The translations under genes and the position numbers were made by a program. From Buddleja alternifolia (lineage: Eukaryota; Streptophyta; Magnoliopsida; Lamiales; Scrophulariaceae): a stretch of DNA of 64,000 bases. How positions within the stretch are numbered: position 1 is the stretch's first letter; each line of letters opens with the position of its first letter. Below the pieces are notes generated by a model that saw nothing but the letters and a program-made list of their open reading frames with translations, made no database searches and had not been told where the DNA came from. The stretch is taken from contig CM033396.1 of assembly GCA_019426215.1 (NCBI GenBank), positions 37,872,503-37,936,502 on the forward strand. Reading direction: 5' to 3'. Below, piece by piece: positions 1 through 12,901 of this stretch.

Positions 1-1329
1 AGTATTGAATTTATTCATTTTGTGCTCAAAATATTGCAATTTTTTGATGGCTATAATATTTTTCCTTAATTCCTAATGTAACTTGGATATTTAAAGTTAA
101 TTTAGGTTCAGAAATAGGAGTGACCTCTTTTGCTTTTCAGAATATAGTTGAGAGCTGCTTCTTTTCTTCTCTCTATGGTAATGTATTCATAAATGTAACT
201 TCACTAAAGAAGTGGTTGGTATGAGTATGACAAGTGAGTAACTATTATCTTATCCAGTGTTGTCTAGGACTTCTAGAGCCATAATCTGTTACTGTAGCAG
301 TAATTTTGATGAGTTGAAGCAAAATATTGGTACTTTAAATTTTGATAGATAGTTTTTGGTCAGTTTGGTTGGTATTGAGCTACACTATTTCTTTTGTTTG
401 ATATGTTCAAACTAGAAACATTTCAAATGGTAAGAAGTATATGTTCTATGATAGTATGCAGTCAGTAATTTCTATATAAGATAGCAGGAGTTGAGCGTAT
501 AAAATCCTTGAAATTCTTTGGATAGGATTGAGTTCAAGTAGTGTGGTTAATAAATATTGATTCGTCTTGCTAAATACTTTAATACAGCCCCAAGTTGATC
601 TAGTAGTTCCTGATGACAGCATGTCTCAATTTTAGTAGAAGTATTTTCAGTAACTGCTTTTTGAAAATGTAGTTGCTTGAAACCAATGTTCGATGACAAT
701 ATGAAGAATTGCTTTTCTCTATGTTTTTTCGTATATTATCTTCAAAATTCCCCATTATTTTATAAACTGAATGCCCATCATGTAGATGCAGTGTATCATG
801 AATTACGTCTTTATTGCTTAGGCTTCAGAAGTTCTTTGAGATATATTAGGCTTTGCTTCTGTTTACAAATAGTTTAGTACTAAGCGCTCGTTTTCTAAAT
901 TAAATACTTGGAGAGAAATGGATAAATCTGCATTTGATTGGCTTCTTCTTCTTTAAGTTATTTGTTCTATACTTGCTTTATGCATTGCTAATGAATTTGA
1001 AAAACCATCAGGGAATATAATATATCTTTGGAAATCATTAGTTTTGAGTAAGCTTACGTAAAGCTGACGTGAGCATGTATGAGATGAGTTTTATTTGATA
1101 AAAAGAGAACCAAAATAATGATCCTAAAATATAAATAGAAAAAAGGAAGAACCAAAGGTAGGGTAGGATTCTATACTATATTTGGCAAAATGATACTAAT
1201 TTGCTAAATTGACCAAAACAGCTTTTCTTGTCAAATAGAATTAAGTATTTTTTTGAAGTGACATACTGTTGTTTTACTGATCCCCTGACTAAATTACTTA
1301 GAAAATATTTTGAATTGCATAATTTCCAG
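1..1329 (+). other. Probable first intron / upstream part of the cytochrome c1 gene
   Basis: No coding sequence can be supported here. The cytochrome c1 exon at 1330 is preceded by a clean acceptor (TTTCCAG) and starts inside the mitochondrial presequence, about 15-20 residues short of a normal start. The first exon must therefore lie further left. No convincing Met-containing presequence exon was found between 1 and 1329, so this stretch is most simply intron. Confidence 0.5.
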
Positions 1330-3699
1330 GCTGCTCGACCGTTGCCAACACTTTTTCCAGAACATGGTCAAGGTGGACCTGGCTCTGCTGGCTCCAAGTT
1401 CTTCCAAGCACTTGCACTTTTTGGTGCAGGAGCTTCAGGACTTCTGGGGTGTGCAACAGTTGCTTACGCCGATGAGGCTGAGCACGGGTTAGATTGTCCT
1501 AGCTACCCATGGCCTCACCAAGGCATCCTTAGTTCATATGACCATGCTTCGTAAGTAAATGCAAACTTATTAAAATTTTCAGGAAAAGTATATCTTGGAT
1601 CTCTTTGTGATATTATATTTGGGTTCCTGAACTGTTTCTTTAGCCTGCCCAATTGAACTGGGACAAAAAGAATATTATACTGACTCTAAATTGAATAGGA
1701 TAAAGATAGTTAGTAATTATTATATATAAATTCTATTTGAGGTCACATGCTTTTGTGGAATGGAGGATATGCTACTGGATTCGATCGTACCAGTAACAAG
1801 TGTATATATGTTAAAAGTATTTCACTTGACCCTCTTCAACTTTTTTTCTTTGTATCTCCTTTATTTTTCTTAAATCGTATTATTTCATATATTAAATTAA
1901 AATAAATACATTGGAAAACGAAATACTCAAAATTTATCACTCTCAACTAGAAAAAAACAAATACATATTTTTTTATTTTATATATTTTTTAAAAGTAAGC
2001 GTACATCATGTATCACTACTAATAGTAAGTTTCAACCAGATTATTGGTTGAAACTTGAAAGTTCTTTCGTTAGTGCTCTATTAAATTAAATACTTTGTAG
2101 ATAGAGAAAAGCAGCAAATAAAACTTACAGAAAATGTCATTGAACAATGAAAAGACCAATTACTATGTTGTGCAGTAATTAATAGGTTTAATATTATTTA
2201 CTTGGAAATAGCCCTTGGCAATTAAACAATATCAATAGGGGAATGACAAAGCGACTTTTGGGAATTGTCTAACCAACTGTGTGTGGGGATCTCAAGAATT
2301 TGTGTGTTAGCGATGTATAGAAAAGACAAAAGACGATGAAATTATATAGTCATCAGACATTATTGTAGCATATTCCGTTGCAAATCATAAATTTTACGTG
2401 GAACTAAGGCTGTGAATTCATCTGAAACCAAATCAAATTGGACTAACTGAACCAATATTTTGGTTAAATGAAATTTTTGTTTACCAAAATACTATACCAG
2501 AAACCGAACTAAATTACTCGGTTCAGTTAAAGGCCAGATTTATTTCGGTCTTTTCCGATTGAATGACCGGTTAACGGAAGCTTTTTCCGAAAAATCAAGA
2601 AGATCCAATGGCCTAAATAAATTCTCGCTTGAATCACCACCAGCATCAACATAAACAAACCAAAAAAAAAAAAAAACAGCAAAAAATGGTATAAAACACA
2701 GAAACTTCGTTTTTCTACTGTACGATTGAGGAGGTTGTGCCGAGAAGATGGTCGCTGAGCTTGATTGACGGGGAGTGGGAGCACAAGCTGGTCGTGAAGG
2801 TGGTGGCTGCTGAGGCGTGCGGCGGTTGTGGGTAGGGATGTAAATGAGTCTAGTCGAGCTGAATGAGTTGTTGTTCAAGCTTGTTTGAATTACAGTCGAG
2901 CTTCAAAATTTGTGTTTGAGCTTGTTTGATTGTTAATCGAGCCAAGCTCAAACGGGCTTTAATCGAGCGGAACACGAGTCGAGCTCGAGTAGCTTGACTT
3001 TTTTGTTCATGTTTTCATCAATTTTTACTAATCGAGCCGAGCACGAGCCGAGCTTCAAACTTATCAAACACAAAAGTTGTTCAAGCTTGGTTGGTTTGAT
3101 ACGTTGAAGAACCAAGCTCAAATGAGCTTTAGCGATCGAGTTTCGAGTAGTTTGGTTCACCTTCCAGCCCTAGTTGTGGAGATTTAGATTCAGGGCCGAC
3201 TGCTGAGGGAGGGGGAAAGATGACACTTGTGACATGAGACCGATTCACTGAGAAATGAGAATGGGAACAGGAAACCTCAGCAGTAAGGAGAAACATTGGT
3301 CAAACAGTCAAATTAAGAAAAATAATTTCATAGTATCTAAATCTAGATATAAAAATATATACATAAACAAGTAATTTGTTTTTTCGGCTTACTGGTACCT
3401 AAGACTGAAGCGAAAACTGAGCTTTTAAAAAAATAATAATATTGATCAGAACCTTTTGGTTTGTAACGGATTTTTCAATTTTCCGGTTCAGTCAGTTAAC
3501 CGAATTGTGAACGCCCCTACCTGAAACCGTTCCTCATCAAAAGTAATGAGACACATGAACCAATGTCTACAACATTTTTGCCCTAGCTGCTCTAGTTAAA
3601 ATCCCTCCTCACTTCCCTTCCGTTTTTAATTTCAGTGACTCTCCTTTCTGCTGCATTTTTCCCCCAATGTCTGATTCTGTTTATTTCTTCTGTCTATAT

Positions 3700-3739
<40 letters not shown>

Positions 3740-6094
3740 GTATTCTTCTAGTTTTTCTTTTTTGTTCTAGCTTATTTCGTTATCTTTGATTGTTTTAGAT
3801 TTAGAAATGTCTACTTTTACAAAGTTTGTTTTCCTATACTTCATTTGGAGCCAATTTGCAGAGGCATATGCTGCAGTGATGACTTGTATATATTTAATTG
3901 TCTTGTCTTTTTTCTCCATTATCAATTCTCATCTACAAATTGATGAAATCCCCCATGCACAACATGAATAAAGGTTCTAGACAATGCTCGAGATTTTCTC
4001 TTTCCCACTCATAGCATTGTAAATTGCCAGGGTCTAATTCTTATTGGTTGGGTATTTTCTCAACAGCACACTTGCTCTCCAATTTTTTTCAAAAGATTTT
4101 CAGGCGTATTTGTTTGTAATTTATTTCCAAAACTTTCTATCAAATGCAATAATATACTATGCTTGAGACGGTTTTTAGAATTGTGATATCACTGCTAGAT
4201 TTCTGCTAATGCCGTAATGCGTGTCTTACGTTTTTTTTTTTAAATTAATTTATTTCGAGCAGGATTCGACGGGGTCACCAGGTTTACCAGCAAGTTTGTG
4301 CATCATGTCACTCAATGTCACTTATATCTTATCGTGATCTTGTTGGTGTCGCCTATACTGAAGAAGAAACCAAAGCTATGGCAGCAGAGATTGAAGTAGT
4401 TGATGGCCCTAATGATGAGGGTGAGATGTTTACTCGCCCAGGTAAGCTGAGTGATCGTTTTCCTCAGCCTTATGCTAATGAACAAGCTGCAAGATTTGCA
4501 AATGGAGGAGCCTATCCCCCTGATTTAAGTCTTATCACCAAGGTAAATATCATGATCTTCCAAGACTAAGAGAGAAATTCTGAAAAGCATACATACCTGA
4601 TTACTGATTATTTTTTCTCTCAGGCACGCCATAATGGTCAAAACTATGTTTTTGCTCTTCTAACTGGGTACCGTGATCCCCCTGCTGGCGTCACGGTAAT
4701 TTCTGCTCTTTTACCTTCTTATGGTTTTGTAGAGTGAAAAATTATTACAAATTTTATAAATTCTGTTTTTCAATATTTAAGATGTAATCTAATCAGTAAA
4801 CTGAGGTAGAAATTTTCTTGAGAACTCTGCTGTGGACCTGCTCCATTTCTTACTTGAGAATTACCTTCAAATAATGGTCCATGTGTTGCAGCTTTTGTAT
4901 AGATAATTCCTTTCTAACCGATTCTCACTCTTGTTTGTTATCTTGCAATTCAACTGTGCTCTGATTTATTTGTCTTGTAACTAAATCAATTATTAGGCTG
5001 TTCAATGTATTAACTTCATTCTTGCATCGCATCCTTGAATACATAGATTCGAGATGGGCTTCACTATAATCCTTACTTCCCTGGTGGAGCTATTGCTATG
5101 CCTAAAATGCTTAATGATGGCGCTGTTGAGTATGAAGATGGTACCCCTGCAACCGAAGCACAGGTGATTGCATCTTCGAGTTTTGTGTTTGTTAAGATTT
5201 TCCTATTGAAGGCTTTAATGACGTGTTATTTCCTCTTTGTGCAGATGGGAAAAGATATCGTCTCCTTTTTGTCTTGGGCCGCTGAACCAGAAATGGAAGA
5301 ACGAAAGCTGGTACTCTCTTTGTGTCTGTGTGTGCTTACATTCCTTATTAAATTATAGAGTGAATTACATGCACAACCCCTAGTGCTAATTACCAAAGCC
5401 CCCTAACTGTTGGAAAATTACAATTAGACCCTCTCAAGGGGTCTATTTGTAAGGTTTACAAGAGTTGAAATTGTAATAATTTTTAAATACAATGGGTGTG
5501 TAATTGTAAGAATGCATTAATATGAGGGGGACTTTATGTAATTACGAAAAAGTCAAGGAGTTTTTGGTAATTGACCATAACATAAAGAGCGTTGAATTTT
5601 TAAGGCCTTAATCTTCACCTTGTTTTAATCCAAAACACTAGTATTATAAATATTTCTCCTCATATAAGAACTACAAATCTCGATCTTCAGTAGTTCTTCA
5701 CAGCTATGGACAATTTTGAATAAGAGTAATGCTATATGCTACTGATTTTTCATCCCCCTAGTTTTGGCAAGAAATCATTTGCATTTAATTGATTTTAATG
5801 GATTTAATACATACATACTTTTTAAATCAAGGGAAGGTGAAAAATCGGTGGTATGGAAACAGTGGTATGTAGCATTTTCAATTGAAAATTATGTTAATAG
5901 TTTTTTCACTTACTATCTTTGCCTATTAGATTAATCCTTACCCTGGTTTTCTAACCATCCCTTTTCAATATTTACAGATGGGATTCAAATGGATATTCGT
6001 ACTTTCACTCGCACTTCTCCAAGCGGGCTACTACAGACGCTTGAGATGGTCCGTTCTTAAGTCCCGTAAGTTGGTCCTTGATGTAGTCAACTGA
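1330..6094 (+). CDS. CYC1: Cytochrome c1, haem protein of mitochondrial complex III (5' partial)
   Basis: Cytochrome c1 of the cytochrome bc1 complex passes electrons from the Rieske protein to cytochrome c on the outer face of the inner mitochondrial membrane. Six exons join in frame: 1330-1550, 4263-4542, 4624-4695, 5047-5163, 5245-5310 and 5978-6094, all with GT-AG borders, giving 290 residues. Plant family members are about 305-320 residues, so only the first presequence exon is missing. Exon 1330 encodes the end of the bipartite presequence and the mature start (YADEAEHGL). Exon 4263 carries the covalent haem motif CASCH at visible residues 86-90. Exon 5047 carries the region of the axial Met ligand (GGAIAMPKM). 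The last exon encodes the C-terminal membrane anchor ([19 protein letters not shown]) and the conserved end [11 protein letters not shown]. The 2.7-kb intron 1551-4262 is swollen by hAT-like elements. Assignment is secure; only the start is unresolved. Confidence 0.96.
2405..3519. mobile_element. Probable non-autonomous hAT-like element in the CYC1 intron (outer)
   Basis: The left end starts TAAGGCTGTGAATTC. The right end, read on the other strand, starts TAGGGGCGTTCACAATTC, giving loosely matched terminal repeats. The 8-bp flanks are cgtggaac and cctgaaac (6 of 8 match), the length expected of a hAT target duplication. The inside is rich in degenerate ggttcagtta/aaccgaact runs and has no credible coding frame. 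It is interrupted by the element at 2833-3172. Confidence 0.45.
2833..3172. mobile_element. hAT-type MITE nested in the element above
   Basis: This 340-bp insertion starts TAGGGATG and ends with the inverse of TAGGGCTG. Its flanks are gttgtggg and gttgtgga (7 of 8 bp), a hAT-size target duplication. The inside consists of repeated tcgagc/gagctcgag words. The element at 13622-13971 belongs to the same family in the other orientation (shared caaacttatcaaac and gttcaagc blocks). Confidence 0.7.
3693..3740. repeat. (TA)n microsatellite
   Basis: Almost pure TA/GTATA repeat inside the large CYC1 intron. No other signal is seen in it. Confidence 0.8.
5357..5583. mobile_element. Small MITE in CYC1 intron 5245/5978
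   Basis: This ~225-bp AT-rich block has inverted ends: CTAATTACCAAA followed by CCCCCTAACT on the left, and the reverse complement of a matching TCAATTACCAAAAACTCC on the right. It shares its internal layout (a ggtctatttg..ggtttacaa..ggtgtgtaattgtaa series) with the block at 6733-7004, so the two are copies of one family. Confidence 0.55.
5733..5882. mobile_element. Short inverted-repeat element in the last CYC1 intron
   Basis: The left arm (aatgctatatgctactgatttttcatc) reappears inverted on the right (gatttttcacc ... atgctacat on the opposite strand). The total is about 150 bp with no coding frame. It is probably a MITE; the exact ends and target duplication could not be fixed. Confidence 0.4.
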
Positions 6095-6732
6095 AGACAC
6101 TCAAGTTTTCATCATTCTTTGGACCGATGTGATAAATAAGCCTTGGCATTTCACACTGGCCTTTTGAGGAAAAATAAGTAAGTCATTGCTAAGATAGCTA
6201 TGATTGCACTTGTGTGTTTAATTATTGAAGGATTAGTTTTTACATATGAACTTGCGGTGTTGTTACATGTTACCATACGTTTACCGGGTTTTGAAGATTG
6301 CGTTTTACGGTCCTATGTATTTAATCGAATGTAATGGTGAAATTTTCTTTATTAGGCCGTTCAGTACGTAGTTTAGAGAGTGCTAGATATAGAGTAGTGT
6401 GTAGAGCTTTTCGTGAGTTTTTATAAATACTAAACCCGAATTGAGGGAGAAGAGATTCTAAAGAGCCAGAGTTTTGGAGAGAAAGAGGAACAGAGAAAAT
6501 TTGAACGGGGGAGATGTTTAGGGTGGGAAGTATACGTGGTCTTAAATTTAATCAAAGGCATTTATAATGTAATTCGGTGTTTGTTCAAATCCATTTTTTT
6601 TAAAAAAAAAATTGAAAAAAATTAAGCTCGCGTTATTTAGAGTCATTTACCTAAGACAGTAAAATAAGAATCCATTCTTTATAATACTCTGTAACGAAAC
6701 TTCATATGCTCGTGTAATTGCCATAAACGAAA

Positions 6733-7004
6733 GAGAAAATAATACACAGATCCCCTAACTAATTGTGATTATAAAAAATTCTTCACTTTTTGGAAATTAT
6801 CAACACATTCTTTCAAATGGTCTATTTGCAGGTTTACAAAGGGTAATAACTAATAATCATAAGAAATTAAAAATATATAAGGGGTGTAATTGTAATAAAT
6901 GATTTAATATGAGGGAAATTTTATAAAATTTCCAAGAAAGTGGGATATTTTGGTAATACTCAATAAATAAGGGGGTTTGTGTGTAATCTTCCTAAATGAA
7001 ACAA
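6733..7004. mobile_element. MITE between CYC1 and the DUF642 gene
   Basis: Second copy of the family at 5357-5583, with inverted ends (a GAAAATAATACACAGATCCCC-like left end and GAAGATTACACACAAACCCCC on the right, other strand). It lies in the 1.2-kb spacer after the CYC1 stop. The rest of 6095-7262 shows no gene and presumably holds the convergent 3' ends of CYC1 and the DUF642 gene. Confidence 0.5.
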
Positions 7005-7262
7005 TTACGTCTTTGATTTAAATTGCCCCAAATGAATTGATAATCTCCAAACAAATAAAGTCAACCAAAAAGAAATGAAGTCAAAATTTCATTTCTTTTG
7101 AACAAATGAACTCAGCATTTATTTAACCTTGTATAGTTACACGTAAAGGACATTGTAGAATAACTTTAAACATCTCTCTGTGATAAAGGAAAGAAAAAAG
7201 AAAAGACAAGTCGATTTAGGCCGTAGCTAAGATTCGTGTAATTTAGTATGTTCTATTTCCGT

Positions 7263-9595
7263 TCATGCGCGTCTTGAATTGCGAACATTAACTAACCTTA
7301 CATCATCGATCACCGGACCACATAAGGAACCCGTACTATCACTTTTCATATGATAAAATGTACTCAAAAATCTAATCCTAGTGCGACGTGAAATTGCTTT
7401 GAACCTAAGCTTAGCTTTCTTAAACCCTCCATTGCCTTTTGATTCATAAGGAACTTGAAGAATGGTCTTCCCTACAGTTGCCTCAACCATCATCGAACCT
7501 TCACAAGAGTTTTTTGCATCGCCCACTGAGAATTTGAGGTCATATGTTTTTCCAAGCTCAGTCCTCACTATTTGTGCAAGTGCGCTTTCTCTTCCGGCCA
7601 CCAATTCGACTGCTCGTTTTCCCTCGGGCACCTTAAAATGATCCGAGTCTACGTATTTCACGGCTTTGAGGGATTCAATTATCCATCCAGGCAACGGAGA
7701 GTGATCATCCTCAATGTTGGGGGGAATTAGACAGCCCCAAGATGTGTTAGGGAAGATGTATGGACCTTCTTCGAAGTTCCCATTTTTCAACATGTTACCT
7801 GCATTGCGCATGTCTTGGTATATTAAATATTCGTGTTGTAATACACTTTATAAAAATGAATATTTTTTTAAAAACAACTATCAATTACAATGAGTCCAGA
7901 TAGCAACCGGACCCACTCCGCTTGAGGCGGCTCATGGATTTTTGTTTTAGACCCAAGAGTCGAATTATATTGGGCGATGGGGAGAGAAATTCACCTCTTT
8001 GGCGTCTAGGGCTAGGCAATGTCTTGAGAGCAACCGAATCAATAAGTGGGCCGCAAGCCAGGTCCTTCTCCCTTCCCGGGTTATGGATCACAATCTCTAT
8101 CTCATTGGATTGGGCCAAGAACCCCCAAGAGTAAGAATCCCAACCATCACTACTATAAACAGTTTGAATGGGCAAAATACCCCAATCTTTGGGCTCATTG
8201 TTTGGTGAAATCGACACATTCAATCTCTCTTCTTGTGCACAAGTTCTTGCAGCACTAAAGGAGATTGAGTAAAACATCCCATTTGTGACCTTAACCTTAG
8301 TCTTGATGGATGCTTCGTCTCCGAGGCGCACCGCGGAGGCTCCCTCCGGCACCACCAATAGCATGTCACCTTGCTTTTGGCCCGATTTTATGTACTCGAC
8401 GAACCCGGAGATTTCCCAAGAGGGTATGGAATGGGGATCTATGACCTTGGTTCCCTTCATTTGTGACGGTTTTGGTCCATGCTCAAAGTTGCCATTCGGT
8501 AATAATCCTGACATTTATTTTTCCAAGCGTTAGAAACTTAGAAATGAAATACTTATTGATATTCATTTATTTATTAAATGAAGAAAATGATGCATTTTGA
8601 TAAAATTGGGACTTATTTAGTAGTACTTTCATAAATGCTCTTGAATTATTATGCTTGTCAATTGGATCAAAGTTTCTAAGTAAAGAAACCTAATGAAGTA
8701 CAATAATGAAGAGTAATTTATGATCCTATTTTTACTATTATATCACAATTAATAAATATACTATTATATCACAATTAATAAATAGTGAGCATAATATTGA
8801 GATTTTTAATTACCAAGGCAACATGGCTTACGTACTATTAAGAAGCAGACACTAATTACTAGGTCTGAAAAATGCGCCCCCCAACCGACCGACCCCTATG
8901 TCATTAATGATTTTCATCATTTTCAAAAAATAAAATAAGATAGAAGAGTAAGTCTCGGATTTTCTATAATATTTTGGTGGAACGTATCAGTGTTAGACCA
9001 ATATATTACACCAATACAACATGACACTTGTCTTTAAATTATAATTGATTATTTCCTTTTCAGTTATTCATTTCGGTGCATCCCTATCTTATATCTGTAC
9101 TCATACTATATAGAAAAGAAAACATTTTTAAAAAACAAAAACTACAGTTCAGAAACAGCATCACTGATTTTTTTATGCATCAAGTATAACCCTAAAAATA
9201 ATTTGAAGTTGGAGATTTATAATTATCAAAAAGGTTAAATTCGTTATTTAATCCTTTAATCCGGAACACAATATTTATTTGGAGAAATATATTATTCTCA
9301 GGTTAAAACATTACCAAAGTTACAAAAATAAGGCATGTAATGAAGTGAAAGAACCACACGGGATCTTCTATTCTGTATTTTATTTCATATGCACAAACTC
9401 ATGTATAAAATGTACACATTTAAAGAATTTTTTTTTTTACAAGCGTAATATATATGAGAAATGAAATACGATATAACAGAAGACGGAAATTAAACTGGTA
9501 AAAGAAGTGATCAATGGCTTACCATCAGTTAAACATAATGCGATATTGAAAGTGGCGCAAAGTAGCATTGCTATCATTGTGTTGGCTGTCTTCAT
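7263..9595 (-). CDS. DUF642 family secreted cell-wall protein (BIIDXI-like)
   Basis: DUF642 proteins are plant-specific apoplastic proteins with two galactose-binding-like domains. Some bind pectin methylesterase or cellulose; the role here is inferred from the family. Three exons on the - strand (9523-9595, 7995-8507, 7263-7798) join in frame to 373 residues, a normal family length. Exon 1 is a signal peptide (MKTANTMIAMLLCATFNIAL) that splices into LTDGLLPNGNFEHGPKPS, the canonical start of the mature protein. Domain 1 runs through GFVEYIKSGQKQGDMLLVVPEG to CGPLIDSVAL. Domain 2 starts NMLKNGNFEEGPY at about residue 173 and ends CGPVIDDVRLVNV. Both domains keep the paired Cys and the CGPxID motif. 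The Met at 9595 is chosen because it opens the signal peptide 71 bp below a TATA box. Intron 1 is 1,015 bp and intron 2 is 196 bp. Confidence 0.93.
8733..8784. repeat. Perfect 26-bp tandem duplication in DUF642 intron 1
   Basis: Two identical head-to-tail copies beginning tactattatatcacaatt lie in the first intron of the - strand DUF642 gene. The rest of that intron (8508-9522) is AT-rich and otherwise featureless. Confidence 0.85.
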
Positions 9596-9665
9596 TGTTG
9601 TATTTGTGTGTGTACGTATGTTTTTGGTAGAGATGATTGAATGAAAATTGGAGGGGGTAGAAGGG

Positions 9666-9671
9666 TTTATA
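9666..9671 (-). promoter_or_regulatory. TATA box of the DUF642 gene
   Basis: TATAAA on the - strand lies 71-76 bp above the start codon at 9595. This would put transcription start near 9635 and give a short 5' leader of about 40 bp. The call rests on position and sequence only. Confidence 0.55.
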
Positions 9672-11463
9672 TGCGTTTTGCCAATGAAAAGGCCCTCGTT
9701 TATGGAGGAAATTACAATGATTGCCACAACAATTATATTTAAAGTAATTAATTGTTGAAGCTTAGTTGAAAAGTGTGGTCGTTTTGGTCATTGTAAAATG
9801 CATGAAGCTGAAAAACCTTACTTTGACCGGCATGTAAACTATTTTGGATTGTTTATTTTCATTTGTGTTTCATTTCGTGTTCTATCGCATGTATTTATGT
9901 TTACCGAATATAGGAATTTACTACCAAGTTTTAGATATTTAATATGCATTTGTGAGGTGAAATATATAATAAAGTATTAAAACGAATCTGTCATTTTACA
10001 TGATATTTGAAATGAAATAGAACTATTCAAAACTCGAGTGAGAAAATCAAATCAACAATACTAAATATTTCATGTCCTGCATAGTAATTGCATCACGACA
10101 AAATCAATATGACGAGTGTTTTTAAGAGAGTCTCGAAGTTATGAGTCCAAACTATGGATGCATAGTACATCTCATCATATAAATAATTATCATAATCGTG
10201 AGCGGATTGATACTAGTACTTTTTTTTTATAATCACACTTTATCATTCTTTTGGTACTAAATACTTGACCAAAATGTGTAATTTTAAAAAACACCATATA
10301 ATTTATTTATGGTATATATATATATACCCTTCATATACAAATCGTTTTTTTTCTTCTTTCAATTTTTTGCTCCAACGTCGACATGGAATATACCACAAGA
10401 TCCAAAATGTTGAAGAGGAGGTTCCAAAACTCAATTTCATCCAACCATAATCCCATTGTTGTAAATATCATTATTATTATTAATAATAATATAATTTAAA
10501 AATAAATTAATTACTTCCTATATTCAAACTGCTAGCCTTTTCACAATACTTCATCCGGACATCATGCAAAAATGTATGAAGTAAACAATTGTACCAAAGG
10601 AATTTCACGCAATTTGTTCTTGAAGAAAATCCACCATTTCTTTCGTAGAGAAATTTTGAATTAAAATGGCGATAACATAAATCAAAGGTATACGTAATTC
10701 ATAGAACTAAAGTTTGCCAAAACATGATTCACCGAATCAAAGTTTGAAAAAAATACACCATCTACGTCTTTAATACTAGAATTTCACATAATGATGGAAG
10801 AGTTTATTTGTTCATCAAATAAATTATGTTATGAAGTTTGTTTAACAAATAAAAGTGCGTTTTTAGTAAAAAATGAAGATATAAAATTACGTGAAGTGCG
10901 ATTATAAAAAATAGAAATGTGAATATCAATTCGTGATAGTAATTCTGAAATCTTGAATTCTCGGAACTCCTAAAAGAAATTGTAAAATACTTCATAAACA
11001 TGGTAATATATAATAAATATATGTACATGGAAATGAGTGTTATCCCAACTAACTAATCCCTCAAATTCCTAAGAAAAACGACAGCATGCACGTGCAATTC
11101 TAGCAAAGAAGAAGAATAGAAACTTCGTGATGACATCTCCTAATTTCTCACATTTAATTTATGGCCAACAAATTACAGCCATAATCGAGAGGATTGATGC
11201 AACGAATATTTTGAACTTTGTGTAATTAATATTTAAAAATAATATCATCATTATGGATACGTGTTTAACTTCTCTTAAGCAACATTAATTATATCACTCC
11301 ATAATTATTAAATATTTAAAATTTATGATTTAGATTTTATCTGGGGTAGGTATAAGACATACCATCCCACAAGGCCACAACATATGGTCATACCGGCAAC
11401 TTGTTTTCTTGTCTGCAATAGGGCATTATTGTCATTTTGTACTTCTAATTTGTCTTAGAAAAA

Positions 11464-11673
11464 CAGATGATGATTAGTCCTACTGACAAAGCTGATGCCC
11501 CAAGATATTAAAGATTTTGGGTTCTACTTCCACCGATAGCGTGTGGGTCTTTCTCTACTTTATTGATAGTTGTTAGCTGTTGTAATTTAGTATTAGTGCT
11601 ATATGTTAATTGATGATTCATATCCATGATGTAATTGATACATTTAACCGATTATCTCAAAAAAAAAAAAAAA
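11464..11673 (+). mobile_element. 5'-truncated LINE 3' end (or SINE) with poly(A) tail
   Basis: A ~210-bp non-coding segment ends in a run of about 15 A, preceded by attatctc. It is flanked on both sides by the same 14 bp (ttgtcttagaaaaa at 11450-11463 and 11674-11687). A poly(A) tail plus target duplication is the signature of target-primed reverse transcription. No polymerase III box is obvious, so a truncated LINE is favoured over a SINE. Confidence 0.7.
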
Positions 11674-12870
11674 TTGTCTTAGAAAAAATTATGCTTTTTA
11701 ATTTGTCAACGCCCAAGTGCTTAGAGGGTCCTCTTTCATGTACGATTAGAAATATATATTAGATATATATATTTAAAAGATGATTTGATTGTTGTTTTGT
11801 GAGCTTTATAAGATTTGAAAATCAAATGAACATTTAAAAAAGAAGAAAAAAGATAACAAAAAGATCTTCTTTTAGTTTAACATGTTTAAGTAAATAGAAA
11901 AGCTACGAGAAATTCTACTTCAGATTGAGTTTCGTATCGTAGAACTGACAACTATATAGGTGAATTCTAAGCATTTTTATAAGTAATTAATTAAGTACAG
12001 AATAATTGTGAAACATAACCACAAAAAGGCCATGACAATGAGAAAGAAAAAAATTATTTACCTCGATAATTACGAATGCTTCTAATGAAACCTCAAGATC
12101 TTGCAATTTTAGATATTTAGGTTTGAGCTATTACTATTCTAACCCTACATATTATTAAAATATTTAAGTTTATATAAATTTTTAGCAATTTTATGACTAA
12201 GTACTATTACCAATGAGCCTAAGTGAACTTATTTAATTAGCTAAAATTATTTCTTCTCTATTTCTTAATTCACAAAATTTCCACAATTAAGAACTCCATT
12301 AATGTTTCTTCTGGCTTACAAAATATTAAAGATAACCAAGTGGTAACAAAATATACATATATTGTACACATTTACAGCGAATAAATTATTATAAAAAATT
12401 AGATAAATACACACACACTTAAGTAATATTCGAACTAGCAATCTTGCGGAATTTTGGACCTCAACTTTACCACTCAATTGAAGTTAATTGGCTCAATAAA
12501 CTATTGCTACGACAAATCCTTATTATAACACACAACAAAATCGCAAAAAGTTAATATTAAATAAGACGAATGTCCACATTTATATAGTGAGATTTGAACC
12601 AAAAACCTCGTTATCAATAGTAAAATCTGAATTTGATAATAAACCTATTTAAAGTTGGATGGAATTAATCATTCATGCATTGTCACCAAATATACCAATG
12701 GTATTGCAATTTACTAAAATAACCCTCAAATTATGTTTTAAGTCTGCAGGTACATGCAGATGCATGTGATAGAATAATGTTATGATTGCTTCCAGGAAGG
12801 TGATAGCAGTCCCAACATTTACGTGCGGGTATAATCTCCAACAATATATTGTTAAATTCTAAAATCAAAG

Positions 12871-12901
<31 letters not shown>

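Noticed and set aside
1310..1492. Alternative + frame over the first visible CYC1 exon
   Set aside because: Out of frame with cytochrome c1; does not splice into the haem exon.
2527..2878. Two overlapping - strand reading frames of 85-112 codons
   Set aside because: They lie inside non-autonomous hAT-like elements, are low complexity and match no family.
7922..8533. Several + strand reading frames opposite the DUF642 gene
   Set aside because: Antisense shadows of the real exon 7995-8507.
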